64,000 nt of DNA from Bdellovibrio sp. KM01 (GCF_013752535.1 NZ_CP058348.1:1736001-1800000), one strand, 5' to 3'; positions 1 to 9,649 are shown, counted from the stretch's first letter. Made by a program: numbers and translations. Notes: generated by a model not told the origin, from the letters alone.

Positions 1-324
1 GAAGGTATGTCTCAAGATGAAATCCTAGAGAAACACGGCGAAGACAACTGGAAACGATGGACCTCTCATGAAACCAAACATTTTGATTTTACGTATCTAA
101 ACGGGGAGTCAGGTGTTGAAGCTGTTGAGCGATTTAAAAAGGGCTTATTAGATTTCTGTGAAGGCGAAGACTTCACTGTTGCCGGTCTTTGCACTCATGG
201 ATTGATGCTGAAAAGATTTTTGCACTCGCTTCGTCCTGATTTACAAGAGCCCCTGCCGATTCCAAACTGTGTCGTTTACAGAATCGAATGGAGCCCGGAA
301 GCAGGCTTCGAATTTAAACTTTAA
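1..324 (+). CDS. histidine phosphatase family protein, C-terminal part
   Basis: The reading frame is open from the first base of the window, so the gene begins upstream and only its last ~107 codons are present. A GESGVEAVERF stretch followed by LCTHGLMLKRFL matches the second half of the phosphoglycerate-mutase-like histidine phosphatase fold, where the GES glutamate and the late histidine (SHG/THG motif) take part in phosphate transfer. The N-terminal RHG motif carrying the phospho-histidine is outside the window, so activity and substrate cannot be judged. It ends one base before the stop of the convergent sensor kinase gene, leaving no room for a terminator between them. Confidence 0.75.
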   Translation, partial: EGMSQDEILEKHGEDNWKRWTSHETKHFDFTYLNGESGVEAVERFKKGLLDFCEGEDFTVAGLCTHGLMLKRFLHSLRPDLQEPLPIPNCVVYRIEWSPEAGFEFKL

Positions 325-325
325 T

Positions 326-1834
326 TTACTGCAGTCGTGGAAGTCGCATCACGAAAGTGGTGTTCGCGGCACCGCGGTCCAAAAACAGACTTCCTTTGTG
401 ATTTTTCATAATCCCCGAGGAAATGCTTAGTCCCAAACCGGTTCCTTTACCAAGTTCCTTGGTTGTGAAAAAGGGTTGCATGATTTTTTCAGCCACATCA
501 TCAGGGATTCTTGGTCCGGAGTCGACCACGCGAATATCGATATAGTCTCCATACTCGACCGCGTCGACACGGATCCATTTTTCCTCTGACTTTTGTGCTG
601 CATCGAATGAGTTATTTAAAAGGTTTAAAAGCACTTGCTCCACTTGAATAACACGGCATTCGATTTCGAAATCTTCGTCGATAGGGGAAACTTCAAGTTC
701 CACACCGTAATTGTAAAAACGCGTTTTACAGAATTCCAAAGTTTCTTCAACCATCGCTTTGGCCGAAACAAACTCAAACGGATCTTGTTCGCCTTCACGG
801 GAAAAGGAACGTAAGGATTTAATGATTCTAGCGATTTTATCGGCGGTCTTGCTGATGCTTTCAGCGGCCTGTTTTATTTTTTCAGGATCTAGTTTTCCTT
901 GCTCCACCATTTGAGCCAGTTGAAAGGAACGCGCCTGAATAACGGTCAAAGGGTTGTTGATTTCGTGAGCGATGCCCCCGGACATTTCACCAAGTGCTGC
1001 CATTTTCGCTGCGGAAATCATTTTCGCTTGGGTTTCCGCAATTTGTGTTTCGTTTTGAATTTCACGTGTTGAATCCCAGGCTACGCCATAAAATCGAGTG
1101 CCCATCTGTGATTCTTGTTTTCGGCCATACATGTTGATGTGATGAACCGAGCCATCATCGTGGCGAACTCGATAGCGAACATAGATTTCGGGATCGTTGC
1201 GATTATAAGCATCCATAAATGATGTATAGGAAGGCTCACGGTCTTCCGGCAATACCCGACGTCGGAAGGTCTCTAAAGGATCGTCATTGGGTTCTTCTCC
1301 GTGAAGCTCAAACATGCGTTTGTCCCAAACACCAATCGGGCCCACCGGGTCGTACTCAAATGTCGCCATCTTTGCAGCTGACAACGAGAGATTTAGTTTC
1401 TCCAAAGTTTGCGAAAGCTGCATTTCGTGTGCTTTTTGATCGTCAATGACCGCTGCAATTCCGACAACGCTGATCGGAACACCTTTATCATCGCGCTTAA
1501 AAACAGAGATACGATCATCAATCCAATGATACTGCCCCCATACATCTTTAAAGCGATACTCAAAGTGCATGACTTGGCCATCGACCATTTTGTTTAAAAC
1601 ATAATCACGGGTTTTCTCCAGTGTTCCCAAATCGTCAGGATGCATCACTGTGGGCCAATAATTTTGGCCCATGGCTCGAAGCTGTTCTTGAGTCCAACCA
1701 AAGCGACTGGCGACATTTTCGTTAAACCACGCCATGGTTCCTGCTTGTAAATCAAACAGATAGACCGCACTCGGCAGGAATTCGAAAACCTGCTCCACAA
1801 GATTTTTTTGATTCTTCAAAATTTCTTCAGCCAT
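326..1834 (-). CDS. PAS-domain sensor histidine kinase
   Basis: This is probably a soluble sensor kinase of about 502 residues. Two PAS/PAC-like modules occupy roughly residues 15-135 and 150-260; HPDD and [11 protein letters not shown] stretches are typical of PAS-fold signalling domains. A HisKA domain follows with the H-box [11 protein letters not shown], then the ATPase N-box ([12 protein letters not shown]), a G1-like VDSGP, and G2 [11 protein letters not shown]. No membrane segment or receiver domain is seen, so a partner regulator must lie elsewhere. The frame is open further upstream to 1903, but the ATG at 1834 begins the recognisable domain and avoids a hydrophobic, unlikely N-terminal tail. 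It diverges from the phosphate importer genes across ~115 bases, which raises the inference that it senses something linked to phosphate; nothing in the PAS domains proves it. Confidence 0.85.
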   Translation of the reverse strand: MAEEILKNQKNLVEQVFEFLPSAVYLFDLQAGTMAWFNENVASRFGWTQEQLRAMGQNYWPTVMHPDDLGTLEKTRDYVLNKMVDGQVMHFEYRFKDVWGQYHWIDDRISVFKRDDKGVPISVVGIAAVIDDQKAHEMQLSQTLEKLNLSLSAAKMATFEYDPVGPIGVWDKRMFELHGEEPNDDPLETFRRRVLPEDREPSYTSFMDAYNRNDPEIYVRYRVRHDDGSVHHINMYGRKQESQMGTRFYGVAWDSTREIQNETQIAETQAKMISAAKMAALGEMSGGIAHEINNPLTVIQARSFQLAQMVEQGKLDPEKIKQAAESISKTADKIARIIKSLRSFSREGEQDPFEFVSAKAMVEETLEFCKTRFYNYGVELEVSPIDEDFEIECRVIQVEQVLLNLLNNSFDAAQKSEEKWIRVDAVEYGDYIDIRVVDSGPRIPDDVAEKIMQPFFTTKELGKGTGLGLSISSGIMKNHKGSLFLDRGAANTTFVMRLPRLQ

Positions 1835-1950
1835 ATGGCTTAAAATGATAGCTTGAACCACCTCATAACGCAAAATGGCTAAATCATAATCAAACCTTAA
1901 CAATACACAAAAAATACCCCGTGCTAGATTCCGTTCGAATGGGAAAGTGT

Positions 1951-2967
1951 ATGAAATACCTTCAGTTACTGTCAGCTTTGCTTATATTTGCAGCATCTTT
2001 GATTTTTAGTTCGCGCGCGCACGCTCAAGTGCCAGTGATTCGTATTGATGGATCCAGCACTGTGTTCCCAATTACTGAAGCCATGGCCGAGGAGTATCAA
2101 ACTTCCAAGCGCGGTAAAGTCCGTGTGACAGTGGGAATCTCCGGTACCGGGGGTGGTTTTAAAAAATTCTGCCGTGGTGAAACGGATATTCAAAATGCCT
2201 CTCGTCCGATTCAAACCGCTGAAATTGAAAAGTGTCGTGCAAAAGGTGTGACGTTTATCGAGCTTCCGATTGCGTATGATGCGACAGCCATTATCGTCAG
2301 TCCTAAAAACACATGGCTTAAATCCATCACAGTCGAAGAGCTTAAAAAAATGTGGCAACCAACAGCACAGGGCAAAGTGATGCTGTGGTCTGATGTGAAT
2401 CCAGCTTGGCCGAAAGAAAAAATGAAACTTTACGGTGCGGGTTCAGATTCAGGGACATTCGATTACTTCACGGAAGCGATCGTGGGTAAAGCCAAAGCTT
2501 CCCGCGGTGATTACACGGCGAGCGAAGACGATAATACGTTGGTCACGGGAGTTGCAAACGACCCCAATGCGTTGGGATATATTCCTTTAGCCTATGCCGA
2601 AGAGAATGTTTCAAAACTTCGCATGGTGCCAGTTGTGGGGGGCGAGAAGTCGCCGAAGAAAATGGAAGCCGTCATCCCGGCTCGCAAAACTGTTGAAACC
2701 GGGGAGTACTTTCCGCTTTCAAGACCGGTTTTCATTTACGTTAATGCAAAATCTTTAGCTAAGCCGGAAATTTTGGAATTCGCTAATTTCTTTCTGCAAC
2801 AATGTCCAACCATCGTGCCTGAAGTTAAGTATGTTCCACTTCCAGGTGCTGCTTATGCGATCGGGCAAGACCATATCAAAATCAAAAAAGTGGGAACCGT
2901 ATTTGGTGGTCACACTGAGATCGGGATTAAGATCGAAGACCTGATGAAGCGTGAAAGCGCACAGTAA
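1951..2967 (+). CDS. pstS: phosphate ABC transporter substrate-binding protein PstS
   Basis: Periplasmic phosphate-binding protein that delivers phosphate to the PstCA permease. The ATG at 1951 opens a good signal peptide ([13 protein letters not shown]... ending SRAHA before Q), so it is preferred over the GTG at 1921 and the ATG at 1939 in the same frame. The mature protein has the family hallmarks [35 protein letters not shown], and [10 protein letters not shown], which form the phosphate-binding pocket, and [12 protein letters not shown]. Length (about 338 residues) is normal for the group. It is the first gene of pstS-pstC-pstA-pstB, with pstC 11 bases downstream. Confidence 0.95.
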   Translation: MKYLQLLSALLIFAASLIFSSRAHAQVPVIRIDGSSTVFPITEAMAEEYQTSKRGKVRVTVGISGTGGGFKKFCRGETDIQNASRPIQTAEIEKCRAKGVTFIELPIAYDATAIIVSPKNTWLKSITVEELKKMWQPTAQGKVMLWSDVNPAWPKEKMKLYGAGSDSGTFDYFTEAIVGKAKASRGDYTASEDDNTLVTGVANDPNALGYIPLAYAEENVSKLRMVPVVGGEKSPKKMEAVIPARKTVETGEYFPLSRPVFIYVNAKSLAKPEILEFANFFLQQCPTIVPEVKYVPLPGAAYAIGQDHIKIKKVGTVFGGHTEIGIKIEDLMKRESAQ

Positions 2968-2978
2968 GAAGTCACACC

Positions 2979-3917
2979 GTGAGTAAAAAACAACTTAAGA
3001 AACTTTCTGAATTTACCTCTGCGGACCATCCTGTCCGCCGCATGCGCCGCTTGAAGGAACGCCTGATTGAGGGCGTTTTGTTCCTGGCGGCGGCAAGCTC
3101 TGTTTTTGTGACCTTGGGGATTGTCGGCATCCTGATTACAGAAAGTATTCCGTTTTTCCAGCACGTGAGCATTTGGGATTTCCTGACAGACCGTGAGTGG
3201 ACTCCGTTATTTGAGAATGCCCATTATGGTATTTTGCCCCTTCTTTGCGGCACGTTCTTAACGACAATCATCGCCTTGATCATCGCAATTCCCTTGGGAA
3301 CAGTGGCAGCAGCATTCTTAAGTGAATATGTACGTCCGAATGTGCGTGAAGTTTTAAAGCCGGTTTTAGAGCTATTAGCCGCGGTGCCAACGGTCGTTTA
3401 TGGTTACTTCGCACTTTTGTTTGTTACTCCACTTTTACAAAAAGTTTTCCCTTCCATGGGGGGCTTTAACGTATTAAGTGCGGGTCTGGTGATGGGCGTG
3501 ATGATTATTCCATACATCAGCAGCTTAAGTGAAGATGCCATGCGTGCAGTACCTGGGCATTTGCGTGAAGCTTCGTTTGCAGTGGGTGCTTCCCGTATGC
3601 AGACGGCATTTCGTGTGGTTATTCCTGCGGCTTTCTCGGGGATCACTTCCGCTTACATCCTGGGGATTTCCCGCGCGCTGGGCGAGACGATGGTCGTTGC
3701 GATCGCAGCCGGCATGCAGCCAAATCTAACTTTAAATCCTCTTGAGCCCTCAGCTACCATCACAGCCTTTATCGTGCAAGTCAGTCTGGGAGATCTTCCG
3801 CACGGATCGATTGGATATCAGTCGATCTATGTCGCGGGATTAAGTCTTCTGTGCTTAACTTTGTGCTTTAACGTGATTGGCTTGTGGCTTCGTAAAAAGT
3901 TTCAGGAGAAGGAATAG
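2979..3917 (+). CDS. pstC: phosphate ABC transporter permease PstC
   Basis: Inner-membrane permease subunit that pairs with PstA to form the phosphate channel. The protein of 312 residues starts at a GTG 11 bases after pstS. It has about six hydrophobic segments and the binding-protein-dependent permease signature (EAsfAVGASRMQTAFRVVIPAAF, split here by the EAA loop around residues 197-220) that contacts the PstB ATPase. The LSEYV...VREVLKPVLELLAAVPTVVYG region is typical of PstC. The gene ends directly against the start of pstA, indicating co-translation. Confidence 0.94.
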   Translation: MSKKQLKKLSEFTSADHPVRRMRRLKERLIEGVLFLAAASSVFVTLGIVGILITESIPFFQHVSIWDFLTDREWTPLFENAHYGILPLLCGTFLTTIIALIIAIPLGTVAAAFLSEYVRPNVREVLKPVLELLAAVPTVVYGYFALLFVTPLLQKVFPSMGGFNVLSAGLVMGVMIIPYISSLSEDAMRAVPGHLREASFAVGASRMQTAFRVVIPAAFSGITSAYILGISRALGETMVVAIAAGMQPNLTLNPLEPSATITAFIVQVSLGDLPHGSIGYQSIYVAGLSLLCLTLCFNVIGLWLRKKFQEKE

Positions 3918-4835
3918 ATGGAATCCAGACAAGACCTTCTTGCCAATATTAAACGTCGTCAGCTGTGGGATTTTTTCTTTGCGCTGGCGGGACTATTGGC
4001 TTTGTTGTTTGCCTTGGTGACGTTGCTTGCGTTGATTGTCGATCTGGCGATGACAGGTGTTCCGCGTATCAACTTTGATTTCTTCACAAACTTCCCATCA
4101 CGTTTCCCGGAAAAAGCAGGGATTTTGTCTGCGTGGGTAGGCTCTTTTTGTATCATGCTGACCACGGCATTCTGTGCGATTCCCTTGGGAGTGGCGGCCG
4201 CCGTTTACCTTGAAGAGTACGCCAAAAAGAACTGGGTTTCCTCTCTTATTGAACTCAATATCGTGAACCTGGCGGGGATCCCATCTATCACTTACGGTTT
4301 GATGGCGCTGGGACTTTTTGTCTACAAATTAAAATTAGGTCAAAGCATTCTGACGGCAGGTCTAACTTTAGGATTATTGGTGTTGCCAATTATCATCGTA
4401 ACCACTCGGGAAGCAATCAGATCCATTCCTAATATCATCCGTGAAGCAAGTTACGCGATGGGTGCCAGTAAATGGCAAACTATCCGCTATCACATTTTGC
4501 CGTACTCTTCGGGTGGTATTTTAACTGGTGTGATTATTTCCCTTTCGCGTGCGATCGGTGAAACAGCTCCCTTGATCACCATCGGTGCCTTGACGTTTAT
4601 CGCATTTTTGCCAACGTCACCGGTGGATACGCACTTACCTTATTTAAATTTTAAATGGCTGATGGATCCGTTCACAGTCATGCCGATTCAAATGTTTAAC
4701 TGGTTGTCTCGTCCTCAAGCCGCGTTCCACACGAACGCCGCAGCCACAGGGGTGGTGCTCCTGTTGATGACGTTGATTATGAATGGTGGGGCTATCTGGC
4801 TTCGTTCACGCTTCCGTAAAAAGATGAAGTGGTAA
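3918..4835 (+). CDS. pstA: phosphate ABC transporter permease PstA
   Basis: Second inner-membrane permease subunit of the phosphate importer, 305 residues. The ATG follows the pstC stop without a gap. Multiple hydrophobic helices are evident, with the PstA-type NLAGIPSITYGLMALGLFV stretch and the EAA loop REASYAMGASKWQTIRYHILP that docks to PstB. The C-terminal region (FNWLSRPQAAFHTNAAATG) is also characteristic of PstA. An 81-base spacer holding a strong hairpin separates it from pstB. Confidence 0.94.
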   Translation: MESRQDLLANIKRRQLWDFFFALAGLLALLFALVTLLALIVDLAMTGVPRINFDFFTNFPSRFPEKAGILSAWVGSFCIMLTTAFCAIPLGVAAAVYLEEYAKKNWVSSLIELNIVNLAGIPSITYGLMALGLFVYKLKLGQSILTAGLTLGLLVLPIIIVTTREAIRSIPNIIREASYAMGASKWQTIRYHILPYSSGGILTGVIISLSRAIGETAPLITIGALTFIAFLPTSPVDTHLPYLNFKWLMDPFTVMPIQMFNWLSRPQAAFHTNAAATGVVLLLMTLIMNGGAIWLRSRFRKKMKW

Positions 4836-4841
4836 AAGGTA

Positions 4842-4884
4842 CGGACACACTTTCTCCATTTGTTTTTACAAAGGAAAATGTCCG
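4842..4884 (+). promoter_or_regulatory. hairpin between pstA and pstB
   Basis: The pstA-pstB spacer folds on paper into a long imperfect stem: CGGACA at 4842-4847 pairs with TGTCCG at 4879-4884, an inner TTTCTCC faces GGAAAA, and TTTGT faces ACAAA around a T-rich loop. There is no T-run after it, so a plain terminator is unlikely. Inference: an mRNA processing or stabilising structure, or an attenuator that sets the PstB level apart from PstSCA. Confidence 0.45.
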
Positions 4885-4916
4885 AAGAAGTTTAGTTTTA
4901 GAGTTTAGGAAGTTTT

Positions 4917-5690
4917 ATGAGTAACGAATTAGTACTAAGAGCCGAAGTGAAAGATCTAGTTTTCTCTTATGGAGAGAAAAAGGTTTTAAACGGTATTACT
5001 TTGCCCATTTACGAAAACCGCGTGACGGCACTGATTGGACCTTCCGGTTGCGGTAAGACGACGCTTCTTCGCTGTTTTAACCGCATGCATGACTTGTACG
5101 CCAATGCTCACTATCAAGGTGAAATCACGCTACACCCTGATGGCATCAACATCCTGGGTAAAGACATTGATCCGATGGAAGTGCGCATGCGTATCGGGAT
5201 GGTTTTTCAAAAACCAAATCCGTTTCCAAAAAGCATTTACGAAAACGTGGCTTACGGTCTAAAAGTTCGCGGTGTGAAAAAGAAAGCCTTCATCGAAGAG
5301 CGCGTTGAAAAGTCCCTTCAACAAGCCGGTCTTTGGACGGAAGTTAAAGATCGCTTGAGTTCTTCAGCAACGGCATTATCCGGCGGTCAGCAGCAACGTC
5401 TGTGCATCGCTCGCGCATTAGCAACAGAGCCAGAAATCTTGCTACTAGATGAACCAACTTCAGCCCTGGATCCGATTTCCACTCGTCACATCGAAGAACT
5501 TATTCAAGAGCTTCGTAAAGACGTGACGATCGCCATCGTCACTCACAGTCTGCATCAGGCAGCCCGTGTTTCAGATTATACGGCGTTTATGTACCTGGGT
5601 GATTTGATTGAATTCGGTGGAAGTGATCAGGTCTTTACAAATCCTAAAGATCAAAAGACAGAAAATTACATCACTGGCCGTTTTGGCTAA
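4917..5690 (+). CDS. pstB: phosphate ABC transporter ATP-binding protein PstB
   Basis: Cytoplasmic ATPase that drives phosphate import through PstCA. The 257-residue protein has Walker [10 protein letters not shown] (residues 41-49), a Q-loop in [10 protein letters not shown] (about 96-104), the ABC signature [15 protein letters not shown] (about 154-168), Walker B ILLLDEP (174-180), and the switch histidine in [19 protein letters not shown] is a PstB-specific stretch. The start follows TTTAGGAAGTTTT, giving an AGGA ribosome-binding site. pstB is the last gene of the run; a rho-independent terminator lies 3 bases beyond it and phoU does not follow. Confidence 0.95.
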   Translation: MSNELVLRAEVKDLVFSYGEKKVLNGITLPIYENRVTALIGPSGCGKTTLLRCFNRMHDLYANAHYQGEITLHPDGINILGKDIDPMEVRMRIGMVFQKPNPFPKSIYENVAYGLKVRGVKKKAFIEERVEKSLQQAGLWTEVKDRLSSSATALSGGQQQRLCIARALATEPEILLLDEPTSALDPISTRHIEELIQELRKDVTIAIVTHSLHQAARVSDYTAFMYLGDLIEFGGSDQVFTNPKDQKTENYITGRFG

Positions 5691-5692
5691 TG

Positions 5693-5721
5693 AAAAAGGA
5701 AGCTTTAAGCTTCCTTTTTTT
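5693..5721 (+). terminator. rho-independent terminator after pstB
   Basis: A near-perfect inverted repeat (AAAAAGGAAGCTT at 5693-5705 against AAGCTTCCTTTTTT) runs straight into a T-tract, starting 3 bases after the pstB stop. It would end the pst transcript, and because the stem is flanked by A and T runs it may act in both directions. Confidence 0.88.
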
Positions 5722-5818
5722 ATGAATAAAAAAGGAACTCCATGGCGCACCAAATACCAGCCATCGATGCTTCTTGTGAAAAAAAATAGGATCGACTTTT
5801 ATCTGTCCGTTGGCGCAA

Positions 5819-5850
5819 TGCGGAACCGCAGCGGAAATAACATTACAAAG
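5819..5850. repeat. short interspersed repeat, copy A
   Basis: Intergenic copy of a repeat with the core GGAACCGCAGCGGAAA (5822-5837) followed by TAACATTACAAAG. The first half forms a small palindrome (TGCGG-AA-CCGCA). Related copies lie at 11710-11744 and 61410-61450. The surrounding 5723-5925 gap between pstB and the HNH gene holds no convincing reading frame; a small GCTCA/TGAGC hairpin at 5869-5882 sits beyond the HNH gene stop but lacks a T-run. Confidence 0.6.
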
Positions 5851-5925
5851 TGATTATCGGAGGCTGATGCTCACGAATGAGCTTACCCTCAGTCCCCGGA
5901 TCGGCACCCTCAGATTGCTCCTTCT

Positions 5926-6807
5926 TCAATGTTTCTTTATTCCACTCTCAATCTGATATTTGAACTTATTATGAGCCGAGCAAAACGCCTGCAAGTTGTT
6001 AAGTTCATGATTTCCTCCTGCCCATCGGGGAACCCGATGATCAGCTTCCAGGCCATAAGTGCTTTCACATTTTTTTCCTGTTTTTGGATCTATGTACTGA
6101 CAGCTCTGGTCCCGGGTCAAAACCATATTCCTTGTTTTTACGGTCAAGGTTTTGTTTGTTCTTGCTGGGCGTTTCAAACTCAACCGATCAAACAGATAGC
6201 TTTTTGCCAGGATTTCAAAGAATGACGAAAATGAATGATCTCTCCCATTTTCGTTGGTCATTAAATGTGCCGCTTTATCACGAGCTTTTATAACGAGCTC
6301 ATGTTGTGCTCGGGTGAATGTTATCGCCAGATGGACAGACTCGTCTTTCTGCATTCGAACTTGTTCTGGTTTTTTAAGTTTAATATTCAATCCCTGTGCG
6401 ATCTCACGCTGAGTATCTAGAGTGTTTTTTCCAAGGACATTGCGAAGAATATCAATTTTCCTCTCCCTTGAAACCTCTACGCCTAATTTTTCTTTCTCTC
6501 GAAGTGCACGAGAAAGCTCAGACAGTTGTGACAAATTAACGGAGCCTTTATGGATCTGCCCCGCGATACCGGGGATTTCCCGAAGCAAGCGAGCAGCTGA
6601 AAGCCTTCTCATCGCCGCAGCTCCTGAATATTGGAGTTCCTTTGTCAGGTATTCGTACATTGTCGAATGGCCGCGTGCTAAAAATATTCTGCGCGTCTCA
6701 ATTTCATTTATATGAGTGAGAACTAATTGCAAAAGTTCCCGTTCTTTGCCCGCCAAATACTTTAGCCGAGATTCGACCTCGTCATCGCACATTGCATGGA
6801 TATCCAT
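5926..6807 (-). CDS. HNH endonuclease-domain protein (DUF222-like)
   Basis: The 293-residue protein has a mainly helical N-terminal part (to ~residue 215) and a C-terminal HNH nuclease module. The nuclease part shows CQYIDPKTGKKCES with the first zinc cysteines, LEADHRVPRWAGGNH carrying the DH of the HNH motif, and NLQAFCSAHNKFK, the closing CxxH pair. The ATG at 6807 is preferred to the GTG at 6816 because AAAGGTGG sits 7 bases before it. HNH proteins of this shape often occur in several copies per genome; DNA nicking or repair roles are family knowledge, and the target here is unknown. It stands alone between the pst terminator and a minus-strand zinc-ribbon gene. Confidence 0.8.
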   Translation of the reverse strand: MDIHAMCDDEVESRLKYLAGKERELLQLVLTHINEIETRRIFLARGHSTMYEYLTKELQYSGAAAMRRLSAARLLREIPGIAGQIHKGSVNLSQLSELSRALREKEKLGVEVSRERKIDILRNVLGKNTLDTQREIAQGLNIKLKKPEQVRMQKDESVHLAITFTRAQHELVIKARDKAAHLMTNENGRDHSFSSFFEILAKSYLFDRLSLKRPARTNKTLTVKTRNMVLTRDQSCQYIDPKTGKKCESTYGLEADHRVPRWAGGNHELNNLQAFCSAHNKFKYQIESGIKKH

Positions 6808-6852
6808 AAGCACCACCTTTTTTAAAGTCAGTAGTGCGAGAGCCGTGCCAGA

Positions 6853-7227
6853 TTAAGCTTCCTTTTTTTCCATTCGTACTACGCGTGCACAGCTTTGGCA
6901 AATCTCGGTGACGGGCCAGTTGAGTTCACCTTTTCCGACGTTGACAGGGTTGCCACAATGAGGGCAAGTGGTCCTGCCATCCAAGACTTGTCCTTCGGAC
7001 TTAAAGCCCTTCCAGGCAAAGAAAAATCCTAAAAAGAAAAACAGTGGCACTAAAACAAAGTGAACAACTGGCAAAAGAACTGAGATCAAAGATAATCCCC
7101 ACCACAGTGCGAGTTTTTTTAAAGCCGTACGAGTTTTATCAGCTTGATTAAAGACTTTGATTTCCAGTTCACCGGATGTGCGGCGCTCATCCATTACATT
7201 TGATTCGATATTAATTTTTTCACTCAT
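6853..7227 (-). CDS. small membrane protein with C-terminal zinc ribbon
   Basis: About 124 residues from the ATG at 7227; the longer frame to 7293 adds a basic, unlikely tail. A charged N-terminal part is followed by one long or two closely packed hydrophobic segments (LWWGLSLISVLLPVVHFVL and VPLFFFLGFFFAW, about residues 42-75). The C-terminus has a CPHCGNPV...CQSC pair of CxxC knuckles expected to bind zinc. No named family is recognised. It ends 45 bases before the HNH gene start on the same strand and faces the divergent exopolysaccharide unit across ~200 bases. Confidence 0.65.
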   Translation of the reverse strand: MSEKINIESNVMDERRTSGELEIKVFNQADKTRTALKKLALWWGLSLISVLLPVVHFVLVPLFFFLGFFFAWKGFKSEGQVLDGRTTCPHCGNPVNVGKGELNWPVTEICQSCARVVRMEKKEA

Positions 7228-7427
7228 GTCATGAAGCTTACGCCTAACAAATGATAATAGATATACGCGCCGTTTCGATGCAGCGCCCAACAATGAGGGT
7301 TGCTAAGAATTTTGTATTCCAGCAAGTGATTCGGACTTTCACGTTCGTAACTCCTCTTTAGAAATGGCTTCTTTTAACCTCATTTTTCGTCGGAACTTTC
7401 AAATTTCCAACCAACTCGGAGAATGAA

Positions 7428-8249
7428 ATGCATCAGATAAAAGTGGCCTTCATGGTGATGGCACTTGTCGGTTTAACACAGTCAGTGATGGCGCAATCTC
7501 AAGGTGGAAGTGCAGAGGCTGCGGCCCCGGATGTACCCGCAACTATTTCCATGCCCATGGATTCATCCACTACGATTCTGAAAAAAGGCTTTTTCGATTT
7601 TTATTCTGAAAACAGCTATTACTACGACTATGACTTCGTAACGGATTCACGCCTTCGTTATTATCTGCCGGTAACGGAACTGGGCTCGGTCGGCGTTTCT
7701 GCCTATATCGGCGCCAATATTCAGTATCAATCACCCGGTGCGAGCGAAAAATATTACGACAATACTTTTAATCCCAATGTGGGGTTGCAGTTTCAATTTG
7801 TACCAGGAGTGAAACTCAATGCCCAAGTCGGTTATCGCACGGTGACGGGAATGAACGATGAACCGCGCCAGACAACATGGGACCCGCGTCTGGTATTTAG
7901 CGCCGGCGATATTTTAATGTGGGGAATGACGAAAAACTTTACCGAGGGATATCTCGAGTCAGCCTTTGTTCCTCGCTTGGATCGCACACCAGTGACTTTG
8001 GCTTGGATCAAGCAGGGATATCGTTGGTTCCCCCATGCAAAGCTTTCCCTGGATGCCTATGGTGAAGGTTATCAGCGTGTCAGCAACAGTGAAGACTTGG
8101 GGCCGACGATGACAGAGTGGCGCGCCGGGGGACGTTCAACCTGGACTGAAAAAGCCTGGAACGTCAGCGCGCTTATTTACCATCCGTTTCCAAAACATGT
8201 CTCCAGTGGAGAAATTGAAGGCTTAGTAACATTGGGAGGCCAGTTCTAA
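7428..8249 (+). CDS. outer-membrane beta-barrel protein, NfrA C-terminal-like (tentative)
   Basis: The 273-residue product begins with a signal peptide (MHQIKVAFMVMALVGL...SVMAQ). The rest alternates aromatic and polar residues in short strands (RLRYYLPVTELGSVGVSAYIG, NVGLQFQFVPGVKLNAQVGYR) and ends in F, as expected of an outer-membrane barrel. Its stop overlaps by one base the start of an NfrB-like glycosyltransferase, so the pair resembles nfrA-nfrB of E. coli, in which NfrA is the outer-membrane partner. It lacks the long TPR-rich region of E. coli NfrA; assignment to the NfrA barrel family rests on context and strand pattern rather than clear motifs. GGAG 5 bases before the ATG supports the start. 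Confidence 0.55.
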   Translation: MHQIKVAFMVMALVGLTQSVMAQSQGGSAEAAAPDVPATISMPMDSSTTILKKGFFDFYSENSYYYDYDFVTDSRLRYYLPVTELGSVGVSAYIGANIQYQSPGASEKYYDNTFNPNVGLQFQFVPGVKLNAQVGYRTVTGMNDEPRQTTWDPRLVFSAGDILMWGMTKNFTEGYLESAFVPRLDRTPVTLAWIKQGYRWFPHAKLSLDAYGEGYQRVSNSEDLGPTMTEWRAGGRSTWTEKAWNVSALIYHPFPKHVSSGEIEGLVTLGGQF

Positions 8250-9649
8250 TGGAGAACGTGGGACTAGCAGATCTATTTTCAACTCTTACATATTCCGTCG
8301 TCATCGCGACCAGCGTTTTTATTTTGGATGATCTTTTTATCGATCTGATTGCCTTAATTAAACGTCTTCGTCCACTGGCGATTTCAAAACAGACTTTGCA
8401 GCTGATGAAGCAAATGGATCAAAAATCCATCGCCATTATGATCGCAAACTGGAAAGAGGCCGAAGTCATCGGTCCCATGATTCGTGGAAATATCCGAGGT
8501 ATTGATTATCATAACTATAAATTCTTTTTGGGGGTTTACCCTAATGACACCGCAACTTGGGAAGAAGCCGCTCGCTTAGAAAAGCTCTATCCTGATAAAG
8601 TAACGGTGGTTGTGAATTCAGAACCAGGACCCACTTCTAAAGGACAAATGCTGAACGAGATCGCCCGCCAAATTCTGGAATCAGAAAAACAGACGGGTAA
8701 AAGAATGGATCTGTTCTTGCTGCAAGACTCCGAAGACGTTTTGCATCCCCATGCTTTTTCGCTTTTGAATTATTTCAGCCGCGAGGCCGACTTTATTCAA
8801 ATTCCGGTGTTCTCGTTTGATGTTCCAAAAACCTCCTTGGTTGGGGGAGTGTACATTGATGAGTTCAGTGAGTCCCACACCAAAGATCTTTTAGTGCGGC
8901 AGGCTCTCGGTGCAGCAATTCCATCGGCCGGCGTGGGAACGTGTATTTCTCGTGAATTCGTCAAGGCCATGATGCTTCGTCAAGAGGGCCAATTGATGAA
9001 GGAAGACACTTTGACCGAGGACTATCACTTAGGAATCACTGCAAAGCCTATGGGTTTTAAATCGAGATTTGTCTGTGCTCAGTTGGTCGATGAAAATGGC
9101 GGCAGAGAATTCATCGCGACACGCGAGTATTTTCCGAATAAGTTCACGGCCAGCGTTCGTCAAAAATCCCGTTGGACCTTAGGCATCGCCTATCAGGGGC
9201 TTGCAAATCTGCAGTGGTCAGGTGGATTAACGGATCGCTATTTTTTACTGCGTGATCGAAAAGGTCCTGCATGCAGTGTACTGACTGTTTTATCACTGGT
9301 CGTACTTTTGGGGATGATCTCATTGCAAATGGTGGACGGTGAAATTCCACCTCTTTTACGCACGGATTTTTTCTCGGTGCTTTTGTCTTTTAATGCGCTC
9401 GCGATGTTTTTACGAATCATGCAAAGAATGTCTGCCGTGAATCGCGTGAATGATTTCAGTCAGGCCGCCATGGTTCCGGTTCGCTGGCTGGTGGCGAATG
9501 CTGTAAATGTTCTGGCGTCATTGAAAGCGCATTTGCAGTATAGGGAAAGTGTTAAAACAGGAAAGAGACCGGTGTGGATTAAAACTGAACACCAGATGCC
9601 GGCCCATTTTGGAATGGAGCTGTCCGAGGTCGAGGTTCAAGTCAAATGA
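8249..9649 (+). CDS. NfrB-like processive family 2 glycosyltransferase
   Basis: Membrane glycosyltransferase of 466 residues. One N-terminal hydrophobic segment (about residues 12-28) precedes a GT2 catalytic domain with MIANWKEAEVI, the LLQDSED acidic pair (159-163), the TED catalytic base motif (256-258) and QKSRW (305-309), the QxxRW signature of processive enzymes. Two or more hydrophobic segments follow (~320-400). The order and motifs match NfrB, the inner-membrane polymerase of the N4-receptor glycan. E. coli NfrB carries an extra C-terminal MshEN domain that binds cyclic di-GMP; this protein is too short to have it. It overlaps both neighbours (1 and 4 bases), forming a tight three-gene unit. 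Confidence 0.82.
   Translation: MENVGLADLFSTLTYSVVIATSVFILDDLFIDLIALIKRLRPLAISKQTLQLMKQMDQKSIAIMIANWKEAEVIGPMIRGNIRGIDYHNYKFFLGVYPNDTATWEEAARLEKLYPDKVTVVVNSEPGPTSKGQMLNEIARQILESEKQTGKRMDLFLLQDSEDVLHPHAFSLLNYFSREADFIQIPVFSFDVPKTSLVGGVYIDEFSESHTKDLLVRQALGAAIPSAGVGTCISREFVKAMMLRQEGQLMKEDTLTEDYHLGITAKPMGFKSRFVCAQLVDENGGREFIATREYFPNKFTASVRQKSRWTLGIAYQGLANLQWSGGLTDRYFLLRDRKGPACSVLTVLSLVVLLGMISLQMVDGEIPPLLRTDFFSVLLSFNALAMFLRIMQRMSAVNRVNDFSQAAMVPVRWLVANAVNVLASLKAHLQYRESVKTGKRPVWIKTEHQMPAHFGMELSEVEVQVK

Noticed and set aside
1972-2358. 128-codon open frame antisense to pstS
   Set aside because: Shadow of pstS with no motif; the antisense frame is kept open by codon use of the real gene.
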